This document shows, piece by piece, positions 1 through 10,850 of a stretch of DNA of 64,000 bases (the stretch's first letter is position 1; each line of letters begins with the position of its first letter). This DNA comes from Gordionus sp. m RMFG-2023 (Eukaryota; Nematomorpha; Gordioida; Chordodea; Parachordodidae). The stretch covers positions 33,678,730-33,742,729 of the forward strand of contig NC_088778.1 of the NCBI RefSeq assembly GCF_954871325.1, written 5' to 3'. The notes under the pieces are model-generated. The model was not told where the DNA came from and did not search any database. It saw only the letters and a program-made list of their open reading frames with translations. Both the position numbers and the translations under genes were made by a program.

Positions 1-91
1 ACCATAAGGAAGAATATTATATTTTTTTAAACCATTCATTTTTACACTGCGACTTCTCCGCATAAACTACATATCAATTATTACTAATATT

Positions 92-236
92 CAGAGTTGT
101 TAATCCTGTATATAAAAATGTGGTATCTGTATCTGTATCTAGATAGATTTTTGATTAAAATATCTGTATCTAGATATTATTTTAGACAGTGTATCTGTAT
201 CTAGATCCATTTAAAAAGTATCTTTTAACAACTCTG
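92..236. mobile_element. M3 MITE copy (hAT-type), intact ends
   Basis: The element begins CAGAGTTGTTAA and ends TTAACAACTCTG, so the termini are inverted repeats. It is flanked by a perfect 8-bp direct repeat, CTAATATT, at 84-91 and 237-244, which is the target-site length of hAT transposons. The interior is built from repeated TATCTAGATA-like words and has no coding capacity. Confidence 0.88.
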
Positions 237-259
237 CTAATATTTCTAACGCACCAAAA

Positions 260-425
260 TTAACGGCTAACTCGCTAAATTAGCCGGAAAAAATATCGCC
301 TAAGCCTCGAGCTTACGATAACATATGTCTAGATCTTCGTTCCATCTACGAGTAAAATCTTCAGGCTTGAGTAGAAAGAAAGAAAGAAATGGGTGAAATA
401 TTGAGTATGCCATTTAACAACACTA
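260..425. mobile_element. M1 MITE copy, 5' end missing
   Basis: It carries the M1 inner sequence (CGGCTAACTC, then CCTAAGCCTCGAG, then AATCTTCAGGCTTG) and the M1 right end TTTAACAACACTA. A short GAAAGAAAGAAAG run sits where other copies read AATATTTTTCTGG, so a microsatellite has grown inside the copy. Confidence 0.7.
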
Positions 426-462
426 TTACCCAGTAGTACTTAACAAATTTTAATGTAACTAA

Positions 463-1180
463 CACTTTCTGATATAAGCTAACTGCGCGATAATATAATG
501 GATCATTTAAACATTCATTCACTCCTCTTATTTCCGGATTCGATTCGAAAATTTAAAACGTATTTTATATATAAAAAAAAGAAGAATACAGCTGATAATC
601 TATTTATTTTATTTTTTTGATAAATTTTAATCTGTTTTCCTTACAGTGAGAAAATGTAAGAGTAAGATATACTTGTTAAAATGGCGGCAATAATATTTTA
701 CAGTAAGCAGAATGGAAATTTACTTGGAACTTTTAAAATATTTAAGTTCCCGTTTTGCTTTGATCAATCTCAAATCCTAAGAAAAACATGCTAATTTCTC
801 TCTTTTTTGGTTCCTAAACTTTGTGTTTTCGTGCTATTAAGAGAAAACTCGTACTAATGGTTCAATTCGTAGGTTTCTGAAGCAAAAATGAACTTAAATA
901 TTTTTTGGAATTCTGCTTGGCTCTTCCATTTTTTTTTTACTAAAAACATATGTATAAAATAAATATTACTCTTTACAATATCACTGCAAGGAAAAAGACA
1001 TTAAAAATTATCAAAAATATAGATTTTTCTTTTTATAAAATATACGTTTTTAATTTTTCAAATTTAATTCCGGAAATAAGAGGAATGAATGAATGTTTAA
1101 ATGATTCGTTATATTATCACACAGAACTTCCAAATTCTAACATCGATATCGTTCGATACAAAGAAAGTGTCATATCACTA
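463..1180. repeat. Long imperfect fold-back element
   Basis: The left arm from about 465 (ACACTTTCTGATAT, then ATCATTTAAACATTCATTC, then CTCTTATTTCCGGA) returns as its reverse complement near 1065-1172 (TCCGGAAATAAGAG, GAATGAATGTTTAAATGAT, AAAGAAAGTGT). The arms extend inward with less similarity, including a pair around 715-765 and 890-920. There is no convincing coding sequence; the open frame at 950-1183 is just one arm read through. Confidence 0.7.
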
Positions 1181-1443
1181 TAACTATAAACAACTCTGAA
1201 TGTCATATGATTTCTTAACTTTTCTAATTGATAAAAAGGTATATAATAATTTTTGCAAATTTATTACTTTTCCCAGTGCGGTTCAAAAAAACCCGGCTAA
1301 TTTAGACCCAGACCGGGTTTTTTAGGGATCATATTATTTTTACAGCCTAGTTTAAATATAGGCCCCTTGCTGGTCTCTGATACAGATTAGATCTTTCAGA
1401 ATTTATTCGATATTCGCTTCGTATTCGCCTTGAAACGAAGACG

Positions 1444-1640
1444 AGTGTTATTAAACGGCGGCTCGATTCGAACCGATTTTTTTTAAAAACGGCCCAACTC
1501 AATATTTTAGTCAGGAAAAATAGTACCGCCTCGAGGTTCGCCAATAGAAGTTCGACCCTTTGTGCTGCCATATATACAGGTAAAATCTTCAGGCTAGAGT
1601 AATATTTTTTCTGGATAAAAATATTGAGTCTTCAGCACTC
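1444..1640. mobile_element. M1 MITE copy
   Basis: The copy starts GTGTTATTAAACGGCGGC, runs through the family's CTCAATATTTTAG and CTTCAGGCT blocks, and decays near AAATATTGAGTCTTCAGCACTC. The right terminal bases are diverged and no target duplication is clear. Confidence 0.7.
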
Positions 1641-2245
1641 TATTTAAGAAAATCTGCTCTTGCCAGTCCCAGAAAACGCGGACAGGGCTTCGAAGAGAAT
1701 TACAGAGATCTATTATAGAGTATATATTTTTGTTAGATTCAATTTTCTTTCCTGAACCATTTAATATATTCAATATTTATAATTATCCTATTGTCTTATG
1801 AGAGGTTTTAGCAAATTTATGGGCAATTTTTCATAAACCCGGGTTAACTCTAATCCTATATGTTTCTTAGAAACACGATTTTGCCTGAATTTTATTCCAA
1901 TCAATGACATATGGTACTTACCTAGAACCGGCCATTTATTTACTAAAATGCATTTTCGAAGCGTCGTTTTGTTTATTTTGATTTCCCTTATTAGGAGATG
2001 CCTTAGCAATTAGTTCGGGAGAAATCCTGAAAAACAGATTAATATATACAGATATCGCTAGACGTAATTCTTACTTGGTGCTTTCGGCGAGGAATTTCTC
2101 CACTTTATTACGTTATATTAGGGAGAAAATTGAGCCAAATAAATGGCGATCCTAATAACGAGGCCTTCTACAAGCCATTAACGATGGCTGTTCATCAAAG
2201 TAATCGCATCGCTATTTACGGTTTACCATATGGTAATAAAAATAA
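1641..2245. other. Gene-free interval
   Basis: AT-rich sequence with no coding signal, RNA gene or repeat family that I recognise. Confidence 0.5.
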
Positions 2246-2445
2246 GCCCGGGGCTGTTAAAAAGCTCGGTCCATTTCTTTAAACCGACCCGATGATTTTG
2301 GGCTATAACCCTCGAGGCTCAGTAAACAGAGGTCCAAAACCGTTCAGCCTTCTATGAGCTAAATCTCTAGGCTAAGATAATGCTAAAATATTGATAGGAT
2401 TTGTTTTTTAAAGACTCAAAACGGGCTTTTAAACAACTTACGCTA
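2246..2445. mobile_element. Diverged M1 MITE copy
   Basis: It shows GCTGTTAAAAAGCTCGG at the left, CCCTCGAGGCTC and AGGCTAAGATAATGC inside, and CTCAAAACGGGCTTTTAAAC at the right. These match M1 in order and orientation but with many substitutions, so it is an old copy abutting the next one. Confidence 0.5.
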
Positions 2446-2460
2446 CGCCTGCCCTTACCC

Positions 2461-2640
2461 AGTGTTGTTAAACGGCTCGATACGGCTTAACTCAATATTT
2501 TAGCAAGCAAAAAAAAGATATTGCCTATTCCTCGAGACTTTGCTATCGAGATGTTTAATCAATCCTTTGTGCCAATCTCTAAGCAAAATCTTCAGGCTGG
2601 CGTAACATTTCACTGGGATAAAATATTGAGTTGGACATTA
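2461..2640. mobile_element. M1 MITE copy
   Basis: It begins AGTGTTGTTAAACGGCTCG and contains CTCAATATTTTAGC, CCTCGAGACTTTGC, AATCTTCAGGCTGG and AAATATTGAGTTGG. The right terminus is lost. Confidence 0.75.
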
Positions 2641-2730
2641 TTTTTTAAAAAAAGCAAACTATTCTTTACCTTTGTTTACAATATTACCTAATTTATTATT
2701 ATTTTTTAAATTAAATATGTATATATATAT

Positions 2731-3031
2731 CAGAGTTGTTAAAGGATTCTAGATACAAGTATCTAGATATAAAGATTTTTGATTAAATAATCTGTATCTA
2801 GATATTATTTTAGACGTTGTATCTGTATCTAGATCCATTTAAAAAGTATCTTTTAATAACTCTGGTATATATAATTACAAGTATCTAGATCCTGTATCTA
2901 GATATAAAAATGGTGGTATCTGTATCTAGATAGATTTTTGATTGAATAATCTGTATCTAGATATTATTTTAGACGTTGTATCTGTATCTAGATCCATTTA
3001 AAAAGTATCTTTTGACAACTCTGGTATATAT
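2731..3031. mobile_element. Two M3 MITE copies in tandem sharing a target repeat
   Basis: The first unit (2731-2864) starts CAGAGTTGTTAAAGG and ends TTTTAATAACTCTG. It is followed by GTATATAT, then a second M3 body, which ends CTTTTGACAACTCTG at 3023 and is again followed by GTATATAT. The second unit lacks its own CAGAGTTG start. Unequal exchange between target repeats, or a slip during transposition, would give this layout. Confidence 0.75.
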
Positions 3032-3043
3032 ATAATGTATGTT

Positions 3044-3325
3044 GTTAGCGTCGAGGTGTTTATTTTTACAAACTTTAAAAATCATTTTTTTTTGAGCGCG
3101 TTTTTTTTTCTTCAAAATTTAAAAAAATCTGATTTTACCGGAAATACACATTCCATCATGTTTGGAATACCTACCCTCTATGAATTGTAAGACAATTTTG
3201 CTGCTAAACTATGAGTCATGTAGGTTTAAAAGTTCGTAGAAAAATTTTCTGAAATTAATAAGGGTAGGTATTCCAAACCTGGCGTGGAATGCATTTCCGG
3301 AAAAATCTGAAATTTTCAAAATTTT
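3044..3325. repeat. Palindromic MITE-like element (family P7)
   Basis: The left arm (GTTAGCGTC, TTTGAGCGCG, AAATCTGATTTTACCGGAAA, then ATGTTTGGAATACCTACCC) mirrors the right arm (GGGTAGGTATTCCAAAC, GCATTTCCGG, AAAATCTGAAATTTT). A second copy lies at 29041-29368 and a fragment near 35155-35225. Confidence 0.7.
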
Positions 3326-3432
3326 TATAGATAATTAGTTTTATAACAATTTCTCTTTGTTGATATAAAAAAAAAAGAAAAAGGGAAATTTGTTATAAAA
3401 TTTTAATGTAAATAATTGTTTATAAAATATAT

Positions 3433-3530
3433 AAACCATAAACCAAAATGGCCTGCCACCAGCTGGTCGCGTTGTTGCACCTTTAAATGAATGAATTGTC
3501 CGTCTAGGTACTAATATCAGTGATGACACT
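3433..3530. mobile_element. M2 fold-back MITE, one half only
   Basis: It carries ACCAAAATGGCCTGCCACC, CAGCTGG, AATGAATGAATTG and GTCCGTCTAGGTACTAATA, matching the right half of the M2 element. The left half is absent. Confidence 0.55.
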
Positions 3531-3628
3531 AAGCTTTTACAATCTAAAGGGAGGGGGGTGGTCGTAATTTTTAAAATAACGGAATTTTCTTTTTTAGGAA
3601 AATATTTCTCAAATGAACTTTTTTTTGA

Positions 3629-3649
3629 GGGGGGGGGGGGGGGGGGGGG
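3629..3649. repeat. Run of 21 guanines
   Basis: This is the longest of a dozen or so G or C homopolymers of 9 to 21 bases in the window. The run could fold as a G-quadruplex or stall polymerases. The proline-rich and glycine-rich frames across it are not genes. Confidence 0.9.
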
Positions 3650-3784
3650 TTCTTCAATTTGTTTTAAGGGTCCTGAACTCCTGCGCACTTTCCCATCTCC
3701 TAGTGGAAGCTACCGAGAATTTATTATATATCATCGATTCCAAATTGTAATAGGATACATTTTTTCGCGAAATATTAGACAAAC

Positions 3785-4099
3785 GCTGCCTCAAATTTTA
3801 AAGTACGTTAATGAAAACAGCTGGGGACGCCATTTTGGTTACCCATATCATTAAAAATTTTAAACGAGAAGCCAATTTTATTCCTTATGTCTTGACGCCT
3901 TTATGAAGGAATTACTTGATCATCGAGATAATAAGGAAGCAAAGTTATCAATTTAAATAGTAATTTATATCATGAAAATAATTACTATACGGGCTTCCAA
4001 AATGGCGGGTCCAGCTGATTGCTGATTCGCATTCAACGACGCTTTCGAATGCGGCATTATGAATGGCATCGTCACTCTAGGTATTATCACGTGTCATTG
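3785..4099. mobile_element. M2 fold-back MITE copy
   Basis: It shows AACAGCTGGGGACGCCA and TTTTGGTTACCCATAT on the left and CCAAAATGGCGGGTCCAGCT on the right, ending CACGTGTCATTG. The first 30-40 bases of the family are eroded, so the left limit is approximate. Confidence 0.7.
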
Positions 4100-4384
4100 C
4101 TCTGTACATACTGGAATACGTTTCCGTTGAGATCAGGTATTTTAAAGATTTTTTTTTTTTTAAAAAAAACGACCACTTATAAATGAATTTAAATTTTTTA
4201 AAGATTCTCTATAAAAAAAATCTTTACAGATTCAACAACAAACCACCTGCCACATTTATATTAATATGATTTCTTAAAAGAAGGGGTGTAAAATGTAATA
4301 GCGATTCGTAATATTTCCCTTAATTCATATTAGAAAATTCTATTTAAATTTACAGTGACATATTTATCAGAGACTCGCAGAGGT

Positions 4385-4550
4385 ACCATTTGTACGGCCC
4401 GGCCCGGTTTTTGTTCAAAAAAATTTTCCGGCCCGGTCCGGGTTTATGGCGATTTCAAATATTTGGTTTTAAAATAGACTATCGGGCCCGGATATTTAAA
4501 AAAAATTAAATACGGCCGGGCCGGGCTTAGGCCCGGGCCTGCAAGTCTTA
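4385..4550. repeat. GGCCCGG-rich dispersed element (family P4)
   Basis: Alternating GGCCCGG and CCGGGCC blocks are separated by T-rich spacers. The core GGCGATTTCAAATATTTGG is shared with the copy at 22082-22262. Related GC-rich fragments lie near 27190-27345 and 35240-35335. It is non-coding. Confidence 0.6.
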
Positions 4551-5589
4551 GATATTTATAATATTCATAATCAATTTTTTTTTTTTTACAATTTAAAATA
4601 ATTTTATTGAAACAAATACGAAATTTACAAAAAAAAATACGGAAATGTTTTGAATTTAAATCATCATACCCAAAACTGTAAAAAATCTACTTTTAAAATA
4701 AAAATATAAATTTTAGACTATTTCCTATAATATTACTCATTAAAATTATTTTATTTTATTTTTTTAAATAACAACAAGTATAATATACTTTATTTTCATT
4801 CGATAATTGGAAATATTAATATTTTTTTCCATTAAATATTTTTTTATAATTTTTATAACTACTATATAAATAATAACTAAAGAATAGATTGCCATAAAAA
4901 AAAACTTATCTATATTCTAATTATTAAACTAGTCTGTCTATTAAATTATATTATATATATTTTTTTATATAAGAGATAATTGAATTATGAAAATTAAATT
5001 ATTATTATATAAATAAATCTCATTCAATCTAATAAATTTTAAAAAAATTTCGTAACTCCTCCCCCCTTCCCCTCTCACATCTATTTTTGAATTTTTGATA
5101 TTTGTTTAAATTTAAATAACCTTTTATTTTTTAAAAAAAATTATTGGTCTTGGATCCAAAATTTTTAAATAAGACAAGAGGAGAATTTGATAAGGAAAAA
5201 TATGAATCTTCTGATTCCTAATTAGACAAGTTGAGGGGGGGGGGGTTATAACTGGCATTTTAGTATAAATTCGCAAATGCGCAATGATTAACGCAAAAAT
5301 TTTGAGCTCGCGGAGCATAGATTATGTTCCCCTCTGCATAATTCTAGGCCAATTTATAGGTCAAAATATTTAATTTCCCCCTACAGCACAGGTGTCAGTT
5401 ATTTGTACATCATGATTTAGGGTAACATCAATCAATAACAATTCTATATGGAAGTAAAAATTTAAGAAATTCGAGAAAAGAGAGTCCGCACCCTGAACTC
5501 TTGTATTTTCGCCGGAAACCGAACCTGGTTTATGGCTCAAGAGTTCTAGGTATCAAAATAAAAATTCAAAACGTTTAAAAAATTATATT
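4551..5589. other. Gene-free AT-rich interval
   Basis: Long A and T runs, an 11-base G run at 5235-5245 and a C-rich patch near 5060. I see no coding or RNA gene. Confidence 0.5.
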
Positions 5590-5745
5590 AAAACAACAGG
5601 TGGGGGGGGGGGGGGGTAATTAAAAAGATATATGAGATAAAATTAGATCTACTGATCTACATAACTCGAGAGATATTTTTTGTCTAAGATATAAATTTTC
5701 TTTAGGATATCCAGTTATTGTTGTTAGTTTTTCTTGCCTGAAGTT
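5590..5745 (-). repeat. Dispersed repeat, inverted relative to 53865-54010
   Basis: From the G run at 5602-5616, the sequence ATTAAAAAGAT, TAGATCTACTGATCTAC, CTCGAGAGATATT and TTGTTGTTAGTTTTT recurs as reverse complement at 53865-54010. The full repeat is probably longer; neither copy has clear ends. Confidence 0.6.
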
Positions 5746-5803
5746 TTTTAAAAATTAGAATTACTTCTTCGCCGAAGTTCCCTAATAAAAATACGTTTTC
5801 TAG

Positions 5804-5882
5804 GTGGAAATATTTGTTACGTTTGGATGATTTCACAGCCGCATTGGAAGCGTATTGTGCGTTTGATCTTGAGAACGCATCT
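5804..5882 (+). CDS. Possible internal exon of an unidentified gene (TPR-like helix)
   Basis: A 79-bp open stretch is bounded by TTTTCTAG at the left and GTAAGT at the right, a strong donor. Translated from the second base it gives 26 residues, including LLRLDDFTAALEAY and FDLENAS. This spacing resembles the second half of a tetratricopeptide helix pair. The codons are G/C-richer than the surroundings, as in PTDSS2 and the receptor gene. It ends on a codon boundary, in phase with the open stretch starting at 6306. I cannot name the gene; earlier exons would have to lie upstream of the window. It could also be chance. Confidence 0.35.
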
Positions 5883-6305
5883 GTAAGTGTATAATCTTAT
5901 ACCAAAGATTGCTCTTAAAAAAAAAGCTTGAATTGGGGATATTATAATTATTCTGTCCTTATTTTTCGACCAAGGTGTATGAGTGACACTGTTTGGTCTT
6001 TTATTGTCAAAAATACCTAGTCCAAGTTGTTCTAAGGTGGAATGAATGTTGGCTGATAGTAGCGCCTTATTAGGTGGTTAATTTTCCCAGTGACGGGGGT
6101 GTCTGCTCTTAGAAAATTCGCAGTGCAGGAAATGGTGCTTTTTACCAACAACCGTAGTGTTGCGAAGGGTGCATGAGTGTGGTGTGACGATATTGTAGTT
6201 AAGACGGGGCCCTAGTAGTGATATTCCTTCCCATACATTTATTAGCACAACTAAATAATAGTAATAAGTTTGCTTATCCGGTTTGGTTTTTTATATCAAT
6301 TTTAG

Positions 6306-6524
6306 AAGACGAAATATTGTGGATTTTGCGGGCGCATTAACCCAAGGGGTATGAAGACCCTCCACCCCCAGCATCGCAAATTTGCCTATTCTCATAAATA
6401 TTATCATAAGCTAAAAGAAATTCCGCCCTACACACCAATTCGCCCCACCTCCATACCCACACCACCCGTTTCTCCCAAAAAAATGTATGCAATATATTAC
6501 TATAAAGAAGAATTTGAAAGATAA
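6306..6524 (+). CDS. Possible terminal exon of an unidentified gene
   Basis: After ATCAATTTTAG there are 72 open codons ending in TAA. The translation begins KTKYCGFCGRINPRG, with a CxxC pair, continues with basic and His/Tyr-rich residues (HPQHRKFAYSHKYYHK) and a proline-rich stretch, and ends YYYKEEFER. A long open frame with many G/C-ending codons is unusual here, and its phase fits the donor at 5883. No family is recognised. The only internal ATG is 15 codons in, so if real it is a splice-dependent 3' exon. Confidence 0.3.
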   Translation, partial: KTKYCGFCGRINPRGMKTLHPQHRKFAYSHKYYHKLKEIPPYTPIRPTSIPTPPVSPKKMYAIYYYKEEFER

Positions 6525-6600
6525 ATTAGTGAAAGTAAAACAAATTTTTAAAAAATAAGAATGCTGTTGGATCTTTTTTCCCCCCATTTCTTTTATATTT

Positions 6601-6650
6601 TAGGGTTAGAAATGGTTAAGGGTTTGGGGTTAGGGTTGGGTTAGGATAAG
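6601..6650. repeat. Interstitial telomere-like repeat
   Basis: Degenerate TAGGGTT words (TAGGGTTAG, GGGGTTAGGGTTGGGTTAGG) match the animal telomere motif TTAGGG in several imperfect copies. This suggests an old healed break or a telomere-derived insertion. Confidence 0.6.
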
Positions 6651-6659
6651 TTTTATTTC

Positions 6660-7460
6660 TATTTTGGTTAATTATATTAGCTTAAAAAAAATGGTATTCT
6701 AACTTTTAAAAACTTTCTAGGAGAACTCTTAAACCTAGAGGAGGCGTGATCGTTTAATACGATGTATAAAGTTTAAAAGCGCTTAGCTTATCGTTTTGGG
6801 AATATTATTTTGCCACGTGATTTAAAGAACGAATGATAATTCAAATTTTTTTTTTTTTTTTAGAAATTGAAGCCCGAAAAAAACAAGGTGAAAACCATAA
6901 AAATAAGTGAAACTTGAAGATTTCCCAATAAAATTTACGGAGGGAAAAACGCCACCCAATAAGTGCTTCTCCCGCTTAAAAAAAATCATCCTGAATGCGT
7001 ACATGTTTTGTAGTTTAAGTTAGAGGTCCGTAAATCATGGCCCCTGCCCGAACCGAAGGGGCTTCGGAGTGAGAGGCGGGATTCTATTTTTAAAAAACAA
7101 TCCCGGTTCGGGTTGGGTTAAGATTTACGTCGGGTCGGGTCGGGCCGGGCCGGGTCGGGCTCAAATTTTAAATGCGATATCATTGCGCTTTGTCAAACAA
7201 ATCGTTATATTTAAAAAATTCTCGCCAGAAACACGGCATTTTATTTATCCAAAATTCGAGCTCGGGGCGGAAGGACAAACAATTTTCTCTTTCCGGTCGG
7301 CCTTTTTTTCAAAGAAAAAATTATGGCATGGATTAATTACGCACGCGCAGATCGGTTATATAGGTGGATTGATAATATTTGATCATAAATGTGTATATAT
7401 ATATATGCCTATTCGACATTTTTTAATATTTTTTTTTGTCACTCCTAAATTATGTATGTG
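6660..7460. other. Gene-free interval with a GGGTC-rich patch
   Basis: Mostly AT-rich. At 7118-7160 there are tandem CGGGT/CGGGC pentamers (TCGGGTCGGGTCGGGCCGGG) related in composition to the P4 repeats. The open frame over this patch is not gene-like. Confidence 0.5.
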
Positions 7461-7461
7461 T

Positions 7462-7660
7462 TAGTGTTGTCAAACGGCTCGTCTCGAGCCGACTTTTTAA
7501 AAACTGCCAACTCATTACTTCATCCAGCATAATATTACGCGCGCCCTGAAGATTTTGCTTATAGAAGCAACATCTCTAGAACATGTGTTCAGATATATCG
7601 AGACTTAGGGCAATATCTTTCTGGCTAAAATATTGAGCGCCAGTATTTATGGCGGAGTAT
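7462..7660. mobile_element. M1 MITE copy
   Basis: It begins TTAGTGTTGTCAAACGGCTC and carries CTTAGGGCAATATCTTTCTGG and CTAAAATATTGAG. The last 25-30 bases are diverged. Confidence 0.75.
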
Positions 7661-8339
7661 TAAAAAATAAATAAATAAACTTCCCGCTATTATCTTCTCA
7701 TCACGCGCTTTAAAAAAAATATTTTATTTTTTAAAAATAATTTTTTTTTCAGAAAAATGTATATTATACTACTTTTATTATTCCTTTTACTGGAGATAGA
7801 AAAAATTTTTTTATACGGGGTAAAATGAACCTGGAGGAATTCGATCTCATTGTTGGGATTCGATAAACTATCCGTGATAATTATAAATTTTAATGTAACT
7901 CGAAAAAGATGTTAAATTAGAGCTGCCAGATGCTTCGGTTAAGTCATAGCATCTCAGTTTTTTTTTCTGTCCTTGTCCGGGTTCCTGAAATGACAAATAT
8001 TTTTAAAAAATCGAATAATTCCGAACTTTTTCCACGAAACTTAGCATTAGCATCTAATCATTAAATATTGACATTTAATAAAATACCAGAGCTCCCGTTA
8101 GTCAGCCATGCTGTTCACTCCCCACCGCGTGAAGGTGGGAGATGGGTTTTTGGGGAGCATAGAAATGAAAAGAAAGATTGAATAAAAGAAGGAAGAAATA
8201 AAGGAGAGAAAGAAATGAAAAGAAAGATTGAATAAAAGAAGGAAGAAATAGAGGAGAGAAAGAAAGATGTGAAAGAAGAATTCTAAAAAATATATATATA
8301 TTGAGTAAAAATTTGGCTTCATGGTTTTAATTTATAGCT
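7661..8339. other. Gene-free interval with a 52-bp tandem duplication
   Basis: At 8161-8266 a purine-rich 52-bp unit (AATGAAAAGAAAGATTGAAT at its start) occurs twice almost identically. Nothing else is recognised. Confidence 0.55.
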
Positions 8340-10850
8340 TTATTAAATTTAAAAATAACTTGGCTTTAGCTTAGAGGTTAAGGTGGGCCAATTAAAGAAA
8401 TAAAAAAGTGCATCAAATCTCTAAGGATTAGTGTTTAGAATTTTGAATGCTTGAACCTATTCTTCCATTACTGAACAGCTTAAAGCAAATAATACCAGGA
8501 TACGACACATATTGTCAAACACTCAAAGTCAGTCAGCATTATATAAAATGGAGTAAATCTTATCAAAGTAACAAAATCAAAAAATAAACCCACGATGACA
8601 CAACTCTAAACTTAGCTTAGGTAACTCAGAGCTCATATCTTCACAACATAGCGCAGGAAAAAAGAATTTTTTAAGCAACTCTAAATATTAACTCACGTAA
8701 AAGCTAAAGCAATTTAAAGTTAACTACGCGGAGTCAAAACTTAATGTCAAGCTTATCAAATATAAGAGCTATTAAGAAAGTTAGCCTCACAAATCCAAGC
8801 AACTCAAAACTTAACCGCTTTAAAAAAGAGTTCTGACACAAGTAACTCAATACTAATTGGAGCCAAGTTATGAGTAAACACGCGTACCCAAAACTAAGGT
8901 TTCAAAGTTAATCAACTCAAATGCCAAAATAAACCAACCCATGAATGAGTTGCGAAAAGGTTAAATCATTTTAAACTAGCCATACAGAGCCAAGCTTAGT
9001 CAAAGTTCTTTGAACTATAGCAAAATAACCAAGAAGGTAAGACACTAATGCAATATAAAATCTAAAAGCATGTTGGGCTAAGCAACTTAAGAAATTAATC
9101 AATGACGATACAACTTGTAACAGGTTTATAAAAACTTAATAACTCTTAGATCAAAGCTAAAAAACATAGTATAGCAAAAAAAATTCTTTAAAAATATTCA
9201 AAATGCAAAGCAACTCAAAATATTAACCCATATCAAAACTACACGAAACTTAGATTCCCACATAGCAACTAGCTTAACCACTCAAAGCAAAGAATTCTCC
9301 TATATGCAACTCAAAGCTAAATACCAAAGCCAAGATAGACATAAATAAATAACCAAAATCATGTAGTTTTAGTTAATTAACTCATATGTCATAACCTACT
9401 ATATGACTGAGGAGCTAAATGATAAACTTAACTAATTACACAGAGCCAACCAAGCCATTAAATGTTCAGGAGTATTGCAAAATAACAAAGCATAAGTAAC
9501 AAACAACCGCTAGCATCAAATCTTGAAACATGTTTAGATAAACAACAAATATTAAGAGCAAATTAGCAAAGTTTTAAACAATTTAAATATAAAACTATAA
9601 GATGGAAAGATTAATGATAAACAAATCACATAGATCAGGCAACGCAAAACAATGTATTGGAAAAAACTGGAAAATTATTCAAATCTTAGTTTCACAAGGT
9701 TAGGCATCTCAATGCTTAATTACTCAAAATCAAAGGCTTCACTACACACAACTCTAAAGAGAGTACCGGAGACTGATATGAACTAACCAGTCATGAGGAT
9801 CCATGTTAAGCATCAAATATGCTAAAACCTTGCCTCATTACCCTGCAGTTAAAGGATTAGCAACTCAGGGGTAGACTCAAAGCCAATAAGCATACTGTCT
9901 ATTCCTGAAACTTAGCTAGCCAGGGGCTTCCAATACGCTACTCAAAGCCGTGTACCATAGCCTTACATGAATAGATAAGTAATGCAAAGTTGTGAGGATC
10001 GAAGTTAAGCAACTCAAATGTCTTAACTTTCCACCACATTTCTCTGCAGCTACAATCTATGAGGCTAATAACTCCAGCCGAGACAGCATACTGTTACCCC
10101 GTCAAAGCTTATCCATCCAAATTCAAGGGTCTGACAATACGCTACTCAAAGCCGTGTACCATAGCCTGACATTATTAGACAAGTAACTCACAGTCGTGAG
10201 GATCGAAGTTAAGCAACTCATGTGCCTAAACTTTTCACCACATTACTCTGCAGTTACAAGCTAAGAGACTAATAACTCCAGGAGAGACAACATACTGTGG
10301 ACCCTGTCAAAGCAACCCCGACAAAACTTAACTACCGAAACCCAAAGGCCTTACAATACGTTACTTGAAGTTATGTTCCATGTACTGACATGAATAGACA
10401 AGTAATCCAAATTCATGAGGATCGAAATTAACAACTAAAATTTACAAATTCTGCCTCATTTTTCAGCTACATCATAAGAGACTAATAACTCTACTAACCC
10501 TTAATAAACCCATGACATAACTTTCAAAACATAGCCTCACAAATAGTCAACTCATAGCTTAACCACCCAAAGTTAATGGCTCTACTATACGCGACTCAAA
10601 TTCAAGTAGCCTAGCTAGGATGGGAATAAAAAACAAAGTCCTGAGAATTTAAGTTTATAATTTTAAATAGCAAAATATACCATCCCATTAATGTGCAGCA
10701 TAAAGTTTAGAAAATCTAGGCTAATAACTAAGAGTCTCATAAAGACTTAAGATCTTAACTCATATCAAAGCTATTGGAAACCTAGCTTTAAAAATCTAAG
10801 CAATCCTCCAAAAGTCTAGTATAGGTATCTTAGTTTTTTTAAAAGCCAAA
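8340..10850. repeat. Degenerate satellite of about 200-bp units
   Basis: The motif GAGGATCGAAGTTAAGCAAC recurs at about 9796, 9994, 10195 and 10412, a spacing of 198-217 bp. GCTACTCAAAGCCGTGTACC occurs at 9937 and 10139. Further left the words AACTCAAA, AGCAACTC and CTTAAC continue at similar intervals but decay. A last unit near 10575-10850 recurs at 12765-13080. The composition (A/C-rich, few long T runs) differs sharply from both flanks. I see no coding in it. Confidence 0.75.

Noticed and set aside
3341-3854. Proline-rich and glycine-rich open frames on both strands
   Set aside because: They are produced by the 21-base G run and an M2 MITE arm; there is no conserved protein.
5890-6240. 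Possible LINE coding remnant on the minus strand
   Set aside because: The reverse strand is open for long stretches but I see no reverse transcriptase or endonuclease motif.
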